Below, piece by piece: positions 56,452 to 64,000 of a stretch of 64,000 nucleotides of DNA (within the stretch, counting starts at the first letter, position 1; every line of letters begins with the position of its first letter). The notes beneath the pieces were generated by a model that was not told where the DNA came from, made no database searches, and was given only the letters and a program-made list of their open reading frames with translations. The stretch comes from Clostridium sp031626875 (GTDB lineage Bacteria; Bacillota; Clostridia; Clostridiales; Clostridiaceae). The translations under genes and the position numbers were made by a program. Where the stretch lies: positions 1 through 64,000 of the forward strand of contig NZ_JANDMF010000028.1 in the NCBI RefSeq assembly GCF_031626875.1, read 5' to 3'.

Positions 56452-56886
56452 ATGAATTACAATGAAATTAAAGTTATACTAAAAAATGTCTTAGATAAAG
56501 AATCTGAAAAATTTGATAAGCCAACTGAAACGGAATGGGAAGAATTATCTAAATTTTTAAATTGTACATTTAGTAATGAATTCAAGTATTTCATTGAATT
56601 TATGTCTGAATGGTCGTTTCCAGGAGATATATATAATGTTTCAAAAGGAAATACAAATGGAAACGATAGTATAGAAGAAGTTTATAAATATGAAATGAAA
56701 AATGGAAATTGGAAATCTAGCATGATACCATTTTATGGCATAGGAAACGGAGATTATTTTTGCTTAAATTCCAACGAAGGAAGTCAATCTAAAGTATATT
56801 ACTATTATGAAGATAAGGATTCATTTGAAGTGTATTGTGATAGTTTTGAAAATTGGTTGAAAGATTTGCCCGAATTTTTGACTTAA
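56452..56886 (+). CDS. SMI1/KNR4 (SUKH) family immunity-type protein
   Basis: 144 residues. SUKH pattern: TETEWEELSKFLNCTFSNEFKYFIEFMSEWSFPGDIY, IPFYGIGNGDYFCLNSNE, VYYYYEDKDSFEVYCDSFENWLKDL. SUKH proteins are a major immunity superfamily of polymorphic toxins, acting in the cytoplasm. No intact cognate toxin is adjacent; a pre-toxin remnant lies about 130 bases downstream, behind a third Rpn fragment. AAGAGG site. Confidence 0.85.
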   Translation: MNYNEIKVILKNVLDKESEKFDKPTETEWEELSKFLNCTFSNEFKYFIEFMSEWSFPGDIYNVSKGNTNGNDSIEEVYKYEMKNGNWKSSMIPFYGIGNGDYFCLNSNEGSQSKVYYYYEDKDSFEVYCDSFENWLKDLPEFLT

Positions 56887-56894
56887 ATCTTCCA

Positions 56895-57022
56895 TTTTCT
56901 CTTCCTTCTCTTAAACCTTGCTCTATAGCACTTTTTAACCTTGTTGCCTGGTCATGTAGTTCTGCTTCTCTTGCTTCATAAGCTGGTCTTTTTATATCTT
57001 CTTCACTTATTACTTCTAAAAT
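56895..57022 (-). pseudogene. Rpn family fragment (copy 3, short)
   Basis: The DNA matches the middle of the other two copies (EVISEEDIKRPAYEAREAELHDQATRLKSAIEQGLREGRENG on the minus strand). It is bordered by the SUKH gene end on one side and the pre-toxin fragment on the other, and has no start or stop of its own. Confidence 0.75.
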
Positions 57023-57248
57023 AAAGTACAAAAATGCAAAAGATATAGCTATAAGTGACGGCTCTGGAATAAGCGAATCTGGAAATTCAACAAATATTCA
57101 AAAAAGCTATTTTAAGAAGTCATTAAACCAAATTATATATGGAAACTATACAGAAGATGTAACACTATTAGGAACAGGAACACAAGTAGCAACAGGAATA
57201 TTAGGGGTAGATTTACCAGCTGATATAAGAGATGTGAGTTATAACTAA
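57021..57248 (+). pseudogene. Pre-toxin fragment of a polymorphic toxin
   Basis: The frame reads IKYKNAKDIAISDGSGISESGNSTN, then LNQIIYGNYTEDVTLLGTG, then TGILGVDLPADIRDVSYN-stop. The GNYTxDVTLLGT...GVDxPxDIRD pattern is a conserved segment directly before toxin tips in many Firmicute secreted polymorphic toxins. It has no start and joins the Rpn fragment abruptly at 57021. The toxin tip itself is absent. Not found as an ORF because it lacks a start codon. Confidence 0.7.
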
Positions 57249-57269
57249 ATTAAGAGATAAGGCGGGAAA

Positions 57270-57587
57270 ATGATTATGAATGAAAAAAAATTTTTAAAAG
57301 CAGTTGAAGTTGAAGGTAAGACAAAATTTAAATTAGAGGAAATAATTGAAATTTCAAAAAAAGTTATTGAAGGGTTTAGTGATGAGTATGAGTTAGATAC
57401 AGAATCAGTAGTATATAATAAAAGTTTTTATATTACAGAAGAGCCAGTTTGGTGCGTGGATACAATACCAATATTGAATAAAAAATTTTGGCCTGATGAA
57501 TATGAAACCTTAATAATTTCAGATATTACGGGTAAAGCAATTTGTATTATAAATAGTCATGGGGTAGCACATGAAATTAAGAAATAA
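57270..57587 (+). CDS. Candidate immunity protein next to the pre-toxin remnant
   Basis: 105 residues, GGCGGG site. FKLEEIIEISKKVIEGF helix, YNKSFYITEEPVWCVDTIP and TLIISDITGKAICIINSHG strands: the W-x-V-x...I-S-x-x-x-G-K-(A/V)-x-x-I layout resembles NTF2-fold immunity proteins (weak). It starts 21 bases after the pre-toxin stop. A broken copy lies at 47625-47812, also next to an Rpn fragment. Confidence 0.65.
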   Translation: MIMNEKKFLKAVEVEGKTKFKLEEIIEISKKVIEGFSDEYELDTESVVYNKSFYITEEPVWCVDTIPILNKKFWPDEYETLIISDITGKAICIINSHGVAHEIKK

Positions 57588-57632
57588 AAGCTTTAGTAAA
57601 TATAAATAAATGTTAAGAATTATAATCCATTA

Positions 57633-57730
57633 ATATGTGTTTCGGAATTTTTTTTCTAAAAGATTATAATTTATTAAAAAGTTTCTTATGCTATCAGGAT
57701 TACTTTTATCAACATATTCATCTTTAAAAA
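57633..57730 (-). pseudogene. C-terminal fragment of an unknown gene
   Basis: The frame KDEYVDKSNPDSIRNFLINYNLLEKKFRNTY-stop has no start and begins at the terminator hairpin (57726-57771). Another example of debris cut at a terminator. Family unknown. Confidence 0.35.
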
Positions 57731-57771
57731 TCTCCAACAAATAATTATTCAATTATCTGTTGGAGATTTTT
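57726..57771. terminator. Terminator of the LXG gene
   Basis: AAAAATCTCCAACA / TGTTGGAGATTTTT stem, 60 bases past the LXG stop; T-runs on both strands. Confidence 0.85.
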
Positions 57772-57831
57772 ATATAACAGAATTTTCTTAACTGCAGTAG
57801 AACATGAAATATTCTTCTATTCTGCATAAGA

Positions 57832-58704
57832 TTATACCAAAGAATATCCCACACAATATCCTATTCCATTTTGATTATCAGTCTTTACTGACCTGTCTGT
57901 TTTAGTTTCTTGATTTATAGTTACTACACCTAGTGCATACATAGAGCCACCTTGTGCTAATGCCTTCATACTTTCATAACTTTCCTTTAATAATTCCCCT
58001 AAATTCTTATGAGCTCCCCCATAATTTATTAAAGAGCTTGTTGCTTTTTGGCTAGAACTAATATTTTTATTATATATAGATTTTGCTCTACTAGCATGAC
58101 GTTCGTCCATATCTATATATGAAACTATCTTTTTTCTGAATCCATGTTCTAATAATTCATAATGATTTTCTATTCTTCTAGCCCTTTGTCCTATTTCACT
58201 TTTTATATCTTCAATTTTATTATAATTTAATTCTTCATTTTTCTCTTGTTCATATCTTGATGTATCTCCATTTAAAGTTGGTATAAAGCCATAAAAATTA
58301 TCTGGAGCCTGAAATGTCTTCTCATAAAAATCTTCTCTTTGTATTCTTTTTATTTCTTGAACTGAATCTAATATAGATTGTAATTTATAATATATATCTT
58401 CTTTGTCTAAATAAATATGATTTAACTCATTGTTTGGTTTTATGATACTCATCATATCATAGTAATATTCTGAAAAAATATCGTATAAGTCCTTTAGTTC
58501 TAATTTGCATGAATTAATATAATTTTGTATTTCTTCGTATTCTTCTATTAATGCTGTTATGGATTCTCCACTATTTTCAGTTTCTAACACATCTTTTATA
58601 CTTTTTAATGAAGCTTCCATGGTTTCTAAAGCTGATTTATATTTACCTATGCTGTCTTTTATATTTGAAATTCTTGAATAATTTATTATTATATGGTTTT
58701 TCAA
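57832..58704 (-). CDS. LXG-domain type VII secretion protein without a toxin domain
   Basis: 290 residues. The N-terminal about 230 residues are long helices (NYSRISNIKDSIGKYKSALETMEASLKSI, then LQSILDSVQEIKRIQREDFYEKTF) in the pattern of the LXG targeting domain of type VII (ESX/Yuk) effectors. It ends GGSMYALGVVTINQETKTDRSVKTDNQNGIGYCVGYSLV, short and unlike any toxin I know; typical LXG toxins have another 100-300 residues. The toxin may be lost, or this may be a structural LXG protein. It is third in a set with two small helical genes. Confidence 0.75.
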   Translation of the reverse strand: MKNHIIINYSRISNIKDSIGKYKSALETMEASLKSIKDVLETENSGESITALIEEYEEIQNYINSCKLELKDLYDIFSEYYYDMMSIIKPNNELNHIYLDKEDIYYKLQSILDSVQEIKRIQREDFYEKTFQAPDNFYGFIPTLNGDTSRYEQEKNEELNYNKIEDIKSEIGQRARRIENHYELLEHGFRKKIVSYIDMDERHASRAKSIYNKNISSSQKATSSLINYGGAHKNLGELLKESYESMKALAQGGSMYALGVVTINQETKTDRSVKTDNQNGIGYCVGYSLV

Positions 58705-58716
58705 AATCAGCCCCCC

Positions 58717-58929
58717 TTAGTTAAATCTAATGCTATGTATATAATCAATTAAATCATTACATTCTTTTTTTATATCTTTGATTATATTTTCAAAATAATC
58801 TTTAGCATCTGCATTTTCAATGTTCATATCTGTAAAGTTTTTTATTATCTGATCTCTGTGCAGTTCTATTTTTTCTATATACCTAGAAGCTACACTTTCT
58901 GCTGATTCTTTTTTACACCCATTCGACAT
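58717..58929 (-). CDS. Small helical LXG partner (Lap-like)
   Basis: 70 residues, a helical hairpin (ESVASRYIEKIELHRDQIIKNF / YFENIIKDIKKECNDLIDYI). Located between the 99-aa gene and the LXG gene with almost no spacing (2 and 12 bases). In known LXG operons two small alpha-helical proteins bind the LXG domain and act as targeting chaperones. Family membership is by context and helical pattern. Confidence 0.65.
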   Translation of the reverse strand: MSNGCKKESAESVASRYIEKIELHRDQIIKNFTDMNIENADAKDYFENIIKDIKKECNDLIDYIHSIRFN

Positions 58930-58931
58930 AA

Positions 58932-59231
58932 CTATTCCACCTTATTCAATTTTATATTTTTTGCAATATCCTCTTCTGTTTCTTTAAATGTTCTTACTAA
59001 ATTAATTCCTTTTTTATGAAAGAAATTAATTTTTTCTAATAACTTAGGTGCTTTTGTATCTGCTATACTCATTAAAGTATCTTTTACAGTCTCTACAAAA
59101 TCTGAATTTTGTCCTTCTAAATCACTTATGCATTGTTTCATAAAATCCTTAGAATATGGTTCAAATTCTCCCATCGCTGTTTTTAATGTTTCCAAATCAC
59201 TTGTTAATTTATCTATTTTTATCTGTATCAT
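58932..59231 (-). CDS. Small helical WXG100-like LXG partner
   Basis: 99 residues, helical (IKIDKLTSDLETLKTAMGEFEPYSKDFM, later VKDTLMSIADTKAPKLLEKI). Resembles the TIGR04197/DUF3130-type proteins encoded first in LXG operons. There is no WxG turn, as is common in that family. AGGAG site. First gene of the three-gene LXG set. Confidence 0.65.
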   Translation of the reverse strand: MIQIKIDKLTSDLETLKTAMGEFEPYSKDFMKQCISDLEGQNSDFVETVKDTLMSIADTKAPKLLEKINFFHKKGINLVRTFKETEEDIAKNIKLNKVE

Positions 59232-59248
59232 AAAAACATTCTCCTATC

Positions 59249-59325
59249 CTAATTTATTTTGAACACGTGTTTTTTTTCTTCTTTTGTAGAGAATCTAAAT
59301 AAATGTATTTTTTGATTTGTAAAAA
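59249..59325 (-). pseudogene. C-terminal end of a deleted DUF4176 gene copy
   Basis: The frame FTNQKIHLFRFSTKEEKKHVFKIN-stop matches the last residues of the DUF4176 protein at 59599-60294 (DKRMHSFGFSTDEERESFERKLG). It is the 3' end of the copy whose 5' end is at 59359-59460. Confidence 0.6.
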
Positions 59326-59345
59326 TTAATTTGGACATCACAATA

Positions 59346-59373
59346 AGAGCAACCTATTTTATAAAGTTGCTCT
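59346..59373 (-). terminator. Hairpin inside the deleted DUF4176 copy
   Basis: AGAGCAAC / GTTGCTCT with a 12-base loop, located between the surviving N- and C-terminal parts. Confidence 0.5.
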
Positions 59374-59460
59374 CTTTCTCCATAAGATAAATATTCCATT
59401 ATTTATAGTTATATCCCTGATTGAATTTTCAGTCAATTGTTCATTATCCACATTAAGCAT
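59359..59460 (-). pseudogene. N-terminal end of a deleted DUF4176 gene copy
   Basis: 33 codons starting MLNVDNEQLTENSIRD, similar to MLKINNRELTESLISS at the start of the 59599-60294 gene, and preceded by a matching GGGGATATTGT / GGAGATATAGG leader. After about 15 residues the similarity ends (DITINNGIFILWRKRATL). Confidence 0.6.
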
Positions 59461-59598
59461 ACAATATCCCCATACATATTTAAATTTTTTCCCATCGTTT
59501 GCTTAATGTTTAAGTTTCTGGCTTCCCACACCTATTAACTATTTTACCTACATAACCCTACGTTGTAAATATATACTATAGATTTTTTTATTATTTTT
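59461..59598 (-). repeat. Duplicated DUF4176 upstream region
   Basis: The stretch 59495-59572 (CGTTTGCTTAATG...CTTCCCACACC...ATTTTACCTA...GTTGTAAAT) resembles 60405-60480 upstream of the intact DUF4176 gene. So the promoter and leader were duplicated with the gene. Confidence 0.6.
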
Positions 59599-60294
59599 TT
59601 ATTCACTAGAATTTTCAACGCCTAATTTTCTTTCAAAGCTTTCTCTTTCTTCATCTGTTGAGAATCCAAAGGAGTGCATTCTCTTATCTACTATAAGCTC
59701 TTTTTTCATCAAATATACATATGCTTCTTCTTTTTCATCTGAGTATCCAGCTTTAAGAACTTTATCTATCAAGGCAGATGTAAAATGTATTACTTTCATC
59801 TCTCCCACAAAACCTATTGGATAAACTACTGCTGAATATTGGAAAAAGGATTTTGCATCTTCATGTGAAATAAAACGATTAACTATGACCACTTGTGCAT
59901 TTTTTACATCTTTTTCAGCTACTCTTTTTCCTATGTACTCTTTTTTTAGTTCAACAGTAGTGCCTAGAGGATAGATTTTCCCTAATATATCGATTAACCC
60001 AAATATTATTTCCTTTATTTCTTCGCAAGTAAATTCCAGTTTAACCTCTTTATAAATTAATAGATGCTTATCCTCTTGGTGTAAATATACAAGATTGGTT
60101 ACATTATCTTCGCATGTCTCCTCTTTTTCATGTATAATTCTATTTATTTCATATAAAAATTCAAGATCACTATCATAATAGTCACAGCTTATATCATAGA
60201 TATATTTTTTCTTAAAATTATCTAAGTATTGTAAGTTATCTAGCCACGAACTAATTAAACTTTCAGTTAACTCTCTATTATTTATCTTAAGCAT
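59599..60294 (-). CDS. DUF4176 domain protein (type VII secretion-associated)
   Basis: 231 residues, soluble. Residues about 107-200 (YPLGTTVELKKEYIGKRV, VIVNRFISHEDAKSFFQYSAVVYPIGFVGEMKVIHFTSALIDKVLKAGYSDEKEE) match DUF4176, which normally reads LPLGSVV-LK...I-GR...YDYVG--YPEGF-GD..-FNHE-ID-V---GY-DE-E. DUF4176 proteins are common accessory genes of LXG/type VII loci. The N-terminal 100 residues are not recognised. GGAG site before ATG. Confidence 0.75.
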   Translation of the reverse strand: MLKINNRELTESLISSWLDNLQYLDNFKKKYIYDISCDYYDSDLEFLYEINRIIHEKEETCEDNVTNLVYLHQEDKHLLIYKEVKLEFTCEEIKEIIFGLIDILGKIYPLGTTVELKKEYIGKRVAEKDVKNAQVVIVNRFISHEDAKSFFQYSAVVYPIGFVGEMKVIHFTSALIDKVLKAGYSDEKEEAYVYLMKKELIVDKRMHSFGFSTDEERESFERKLGVENSSE

Positions 60295-60498
60295 CCTATA
60301 TCTCCATTCATCATAAAATTAAAGTTTCTATATCTCATGAAGACGCACTTATCTCTCGAAAAATTTATGTCTTATAGAGATTACTTTTTTTGACAAATTT
60401 CATATCGTTTGCTTGAAATTATTTCATTAGCTTCCCATTCCTACTATTATTTTACCTATAAATCTCTACTTTGTAAATTAGTTTTTTGTAAAAAAAGG

Positions 60499-60536
60499 TC
60501 CAACAGATATAATTTTTCATCTGCTGGAAATTTTTC
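60499..60536 (-). terminator. Terminator of prfC
   Basis: TCCAACAGAT / ATCTGCTGGA imperfect stem, followed on the minus strand by a T-rich stretch, about 10 bases past the stop. Confidence 0.6.
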
Positions 60537-60546
60537 CTAGTTAATT

Positions 60547-62139
60547 TTATTCAGTTTTTCCTACTCCTGACAAAATTATTCCTTTATTGTGTTCTAAAGC
60601 CCAACTTATACCCCAATCATTTTGGAATATTAGAAGATTTCTATCTTTAAGGTCTTTAACCTTTCTAGTATCTGATGTAAGATTTAATGTCTCTGGATCT
60701 AAATCTTTATTTTCTATCCATCTTACATATCTATATGGAAGTCTTTCCATCTTAATATCAACATTGTATTCATTATTAAGTCTATATTCTAAGACTTCAA
60801 ATTGAAGAACACCTACAACACCAACTATTATTTCTTCCATTCCTATATGAAGCTCTTTAAATACTTGAATTGCTCCTTCTTGTGCTATTTGTGTTACACC
60901 TTTAATGAATTGTTTTCTCTTCATTGTATCAACTGGTCTAACTCTAGCAAAATGTTCTGGTGCAAAGGTTGGTATTCCTTCAAATTGGAATTTCTTTGAT
61001 GGAGTACATAATGTATCTCCTATTGCGAATATTCCTGGATCAAATACACCTATTATATCTCCAGCATATGCTTCTTCTACTATTTCTCTATCTTGAGCCA
61101 TAAATTGTTGTGGTTGTGCAAGTTTAAGTTTCTTTCCACCTTGCATATGCATAACTTCCATACCTTTATCAAACTTACCTGAACAGATTCTCATAAATGC
61201 AATTCTATCTCTATGTGCCTTGTTCATATTTGCTTGAATTTTAAATACAAAAGCTGAGAAATTTTCATCAAATGGATCTATTTCTCCTATGCTTGAATTT
61301 CTTGAAAGTGGTGATGTTGTCATCTCCAAGAAATGTTCCAAAAATGGTTGAACACCAAAATTTGTTAACGCTGATCCAAAGAATACTGGTGTAAGCTCTC
61401 CACTTCTAACTTTTTCTACATCAAACTCATCTCCAGCTATATCTAAAAGTTCAATGTCTTCCATTAATTTATCATGAAGTGCATCTCCTAGAATTGCTCT
61501 AAACTTCTCATCTTCAACATTTCCTTCTATTGTTTCAACTTCATTTTGACCATGATTACCACCATTGAAAACTATTATTCTGTTGTTATCTCTTTCATAT
61601 ATACCTTTAAAGTCTTTACCTGAACCTATTGGCCAGTTCATTGGGTATGTTTTTATTCCAAGTTCTGTTTCTATATCATCTAAAAGTTTAAATGGATCTT
61701 GTGCTTCTCTATCCATCTTATTTATTAGTGTAAATATTGGCATTTCTCTTAATGCACAAACATGGAATAACTTTCTTGTTTGATCTTCCACACCTTTAGC
61801 TGCATCAACTACCATTACTGCTGAGTCTGCTGCCATAAGCGTTCTATAAGTATCTTCCGAGAAGTCTTGGTGTCCTGGTGTATCTAATATATTTATGCAG
61901 TGTCCATCATAATTAAATTGCATTACTGATGATGTAACTGAAATACCTCTTTGTTTTTCTATTTCCATCCAGTCTGAAACTGCATGTTTTGATGCTTTTC
62001 TTGCTTTAACTGAACCTGCAAGTCTTATTGCTCCTCCATATAGTAAGAACTTTTCTGTTAATGTAGTTTTACCTGCATCTGGGTGAGAAATTATTGCAAA
62101 GGTTCTTCTCTTTTTTATTTCATTTATGTAATCAGACAA
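60547..62139 (-). CDS. prfC: Peptide chain release factor 3
   Basis: 530 residues. GTPase motifs: SHPDAGKTTLTEK (G1), ILDTPGHQDFSEDTY (G3), NKMDRE (G4), and the RF3-specific GKDFKGIYER and C-terminal VGVLQFEVLEYRLNNEYNVD. It recycles RF1/RF2 from the ribosome after termination. TTG start with GAGGAGG 8 bases upstream. Single housekeeping gene. Confidence 0.97.
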   Translation of the reverse strand: MSDYINEIKKRRTFAIISHPDAGKTTLTEKFLLYGGAIRLAGSVKARKASKHAVSDWMEIEKQRGISVTSSVMQFNYDGHCINILDTPGHQDFSEDTYRTLMAADSAVMVVDAAKGVEDQTRKLFHVCALREMPIFTLINKMDREAQDPFKLLDDIETELGIKTYPMNWPIGSGKDFKGIYERDNNRIIVFNGGNHGQNEVETIEGNVEDEKFRAILGDALHDKLMEDIELLDIAGDEFDVEKVRSGELTPVFFGSALTNFGVQPFLEHFLEMTTSPLSRNSSIGEIDPFDENFSAFVFKIQANMNKAHRDRIAFMRICSGKFDKGMEVMHMQGGKKLKLAQPQQFMAQDREIVEEAYAGDIIGVFDPGIFAIGDTLCTPSKKFQFEGIPTFAPEHFARVRPVDTMKRKQFIKGVTQIAQEGAIQVFKELHIGMEEIIVGVVGVLQFEVLEYRLNNEYNVDIKMERLPYRYVRWIENKDLDPETLNLTSDTRKVKDLKDRNLLIFQNDWGISWALEHNKGIILSGVGKTE

Positions 62140-62300
62140 AGTTATTTCCTCCTCTAATAATTTTCCGTATTATACGACTTATTATTATACCATAAACTAG
62201 GCACTTTATGTGCATTTTTAATCATTAGCAAAAAAACTACTTGTATTATTTTTTTTATTTTGAGAAAACTAAAATTATATTATTCTAAGGAGGCGTTGTT

Positions 62301-62531
62301 ATGACTAATAAGAAAAAACCTTATTTACCAAAAGTAAGAACAAGCTATTCTCCAAAGCAAAGTGAAATTAAAAGTTTTGCTCCAAATGGTGATTCAACAC
62401 CACTTGCCAACCCTGCTGTTGATCCAATAGTGGTTAATAATATTGCTTGGCAAGAATTTGATTATACTGAAAATCCTTTAGATGAAGGAACTAATATATT
62501 GCCTACTAAGGAAGATGATGATTGGGACTAA
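62301..62531 (+). CDS. Small conserved-looking protein of unknown function
   Basis: 76 residues, hydrophilic, with proline-rich start (KKKPYLPKVRTSYSPKQSEIKSF) and acidic end (LPTKEDDDWD). AAGGAGG site. No signal peptide or domain recognised. Confidence 0.7.
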   Translation: MTNKKKPYLPKVRTSYSPKQSEIKSFAPNGDSTPLANPAVDPIVVNNIAWQEFDYTENPLDEGTNILPTKEDDDWD

Positions 62532-62542
62532 ATAGAATAATT

Positions 62543-62574
62543 AAAGCATAGAAGCTCTAAATCTTCTATGCTTT
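62543..62574 (+). terminator. Terminator of the 62301-62531 gene
   Basis: AAAGCATAGAAG / CTTCTATGCTTT perfect 12-bp stem, 12 bases past the stop. Confidence 0.8.
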
Positions 62575-62609
62575 ATGTATTATTATCAAAAAATTTATGG
62601 AGGGTACAA

Positions 62610-63665
62610 TTGAAATTGCTAAAAAAATTGATAGTATTTACAACTATATTATGTTTTTCAACTATACTATTTTTAGGTATTTTAAAAAAAAATATATATG
62701 CTTTTGAAAATAATGAAACTTTAGTTAATGTAGGAGTATCATTAATTGATTTTAATGATCCATATATGTCTTTAGTTAAAAAGTGTTTAGAAAATATTGA
62801 AAATGCTAATAAAGATAAAGTGAAATTTACTTTCTTTGATGGTAAAAACAATCAAGCAATACAAAATGAAACTATAAATACATTGCTTAATGATAAGTCT
62901 TATAATCTTTTATTAATAAATTTAGTTGATGCAAAAGAAAGTTTGATGGAAAATATCATTAATAGAGTTAAGCAAACAAACAGGCCAGTAATTTTTTTTA
63001 ATGTTCTACCACCATTTATATCTTCCTCTATAAGAAACTATAATAAATCTGTTATTATAGGAACTGATTCTAAGCAATCTGGTATTTTAGAAGGTAATAT
63101 TCTCATAGATATATGGAATAATGATAAAAAGGCTATTGATAAAAATAACAATAATGTAATGGAATATATTATGCTTCGAGGTAAAGAAGATACAGAATCA
63201 ATTAATCGCACAAAATATTCTGTTTCAACAGTTAATGATGCAGGTATAAGGACAAAGGAAATTGCATCAGTAATTTGTGATTGGGATGAAGAATTGGCAA
63301 AAAACAATGTTGATGCCTTATTTTCTCGATATGGAAATAATATAGAAGCAATAATTTCAAATAATGACTCAATGGCAATAGGTGCTATTAAAGCACTTCA
63401 AAAATATGGGTATAATACAGGGAATAATTCTAAAAATATTGTAGTTGTTGGAGTGGATGGAATCCCTGAGGCTAAAGATTTGGTTGATAAGGGTATCATG
63501 AGTGGTACAGTTATTCAAGATCCTACTGAATTAGCTACTGCGCTTTATACTGTTGGAATAAATTTAGTTCATGATTTACCTGCACTTAAAGGAACTAATT
63601 ACAAATTTAATGGGCTAGGTAATGTAATTGAGCTACCTTATTATGAATATATAAAACAAAAATAA
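62610..63665 (+). CDS. mglB: Galactose/methyl-galactoside-type sugar-binding protein
   Basis: 351 residues from TTG 62610, chosen because GGAGGG lies 5 bases upstream; an earlier ATG at 62568 lies inside the terminator hairpin. Signal peptide (about 1-31), then a type-1 periplasmic-binding fold: VNVGVSLIDFNDPYMSLVKKCLE, NLLLINLVDAKE, VIGTDSKQSGILEGNIL, IEAIISNNDSMAIGAIKAL, VVVGVDGIPEAKDLV, SGTVIQDP. The Asn-Asn-Asp and Gly-Val-Asp-Gly elements are as in MglB. No lipobox is visible and no ABC transporter genes follow, so it may be a solitary sensor-type binding protein. Confidence 0.82.
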   Translation: MKLLKKLIVFTTILCFSTILFLGILKKNIYAFENNETLVNVGVSLIDFNDPYMSLVKKCLENIENANKDKVKFTFFDGKNNQAIQNETINTLLNDKSYNLLLINLVDAKESLMENIINRVKQTNRPVIFFNVLPPFISSSIRNYNKSVIIGTDSKQSGILEGNILIDIWNNDKKAIDKNNNNVMEYIMLRGKEDTESINRTKYSVSTVNDAGIRTKEIASVICDWDEELAKNNVDALFSRYGNNIEAIISNNDSMAIGAIKALQKYGYNTGNNSKNIVVVGVDGIPEAKDLVDKGIMSGTVIQDPTELATALYTVGINLVHDLPALKGTNYKFNGLGNVIELPYYEYIKQK

Positions 63666-63705
63666 ATTAGAAAAGATAGACATTTGTTTGTCTATCTTTT
63701 CTAAT
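63666..63705. terminator. Bidirectional terminator between convergent genes
   Basis: ATTAGAAAAGATAGACA and its exact reverse complement TGTCTATCTTTTCTAAT around a short loop; serves both the binding-protein gene and the SGNH gene. Confidence 0.9.
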
Positions 63706-64000
63706 TTATTTTATTCCAACTTTAATTACATTTCCAATAGTCTGAGTATATACTTGATATCCTTTGTCATTAGGCAAAGCTCCATTCATTAAAGTTGATT
63801 CTTTGACACCTGACTCTGTAAATGCTTTTTTCATATCTGCAACTGCTACATTATTTTCTGTTGCTACCTTTTGAATATTATCTCTATATGTATTATCTAA
63901 TGCTAATGTACTTGGTAACACAACAATAATAGTAGCCTTTGGACTCTTATTTTTCACTTCTGCAATTATATTATTGTAATTAGTCTTCATTTGATTAGTA
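63706..64000 (-). CDS. SGNH/GDSL-family hydrolase, C-terminal part (cut by window edge)
   Basis: Frame open to the right edge. Visible: YNNIIAEVKNKSPKATIIVVLPSTLALD, then VATENNVAVADMKKAFTESG, then LMNGALPNDKGYQVYTQTIGNVI. The PN-x-x-GY near the end is the block V region of SGNH hydrolases, where the catalytic His is usually D-x-x-H; here it is N-x-x-L-P-N, so the Asp and His may be missing. Upstream residues TNQ before the Met show the gene continues. Confidence 0.65.
   Translation of the reverse strand, partial: TNQMKTNYNNIIAEVKNKSPKATIIVVLPSTLALDNTYRDNIQKVATENNVAVADMKKAFTESGVKESTLMNGALPNDKGYQVYTQTIGNVIKVGIK

Noticed and set aside
1..64000. tRNA, rRNA or integrated prophage
   Set aside because: No tRNA-like cloverleaf, rRNA sequence or run of phage structural genes was seen.

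Overview
The window is very AT-rich, uses strong Clostridium-type ribosome sites (AGGAGG-like) and carries typical clostridial genes (kup, prfC, nfi, galE, clostridial surface proteins). It is most likely a chromosomal segment of a Clostridium sensu stricto species. No rRNA, tRNA or CRISPR array was seen. Most genes are on the minus strand.

Region 1 (1-8.2 kb) is a polymorphic-toxin locus. A 1591-residue secreted protein (signal peptide, two M91-like metallopeptidase repeats of which only the second keeps HELIH, six SH3b repeats, a C39-like peptidase, a peptidoglycan-binding domain, and a C-terminal BECR/EndoU-like nuclease candidate) is followed by a probable immunity gene and terminator. 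Behind it lie decayed spare tips: a DUF4474 piece, a DUF5104-like lipoprotein broken by a nonsense codon, and a peptidoglycan-binding/pre-toxin/alternative-toxin fragment with its own candidate immunity gene. kup (potassium uptake) follows at 8.5-10.5 kb.

Region 2 (10.6-21.9 kb) is a complete Wzx/Wzy-type capsule operon read leftwards: cpsC, cpsD, initiating sugar transferase, DUF1972 glycosyltransferase, HP-motif candidate sialyltransferase, wzx, neuA, neuB, neuC, neuD, wzy. It should make a sialic-acid (or related nonulosonic acid) polymer. Its CpsD lacks the tyrosine tail.

Region 3 (22.3-26.4 kb) has a secreted protein with a cohesin-like domain and five near-identical NBR1/FW-like domains on the plus strand, and a right-handed beta-helix protein on the minus strand.

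Region 4 (26.7-42.1 kb) is a second complete exopolysaccharide operon read leftwards: cpsC, cpsD (with a five-tyrosine tail), cpsB phosphatase, initiating transferase, ugd, manC, six glycosyltransferases with wzy among them, wzx and an acyltransferase. Both polysaccharide operons start from a TTAACA-N17-TATAAT promoter. galE diverges from the second one and may supply UDP-Gal to either.

Region 5 (43.8-57.6 kb) carries surface proteins, endonuclease V, a PL9-like pectate lyase and a chemoreceptor, within an accessory zone full of gene debris: an IS91-family remnant, three Rpn-family C-terminal fragments, a SUKH immunity gene, a pre-toxin fragment with a candidate immunity gene, and truncated copies of neighbouring genes.

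Region 6 (57.8-60.3 kb) is a small type VII secretion LXG cluster (LXG protein without a toxin domain, two small helical partners, a DUF4176 gene and an internally deleted DUF4176 copy). prfC, a small unknown gene, a sugar-binding protein and a partial SGNH hydrolase close the window.
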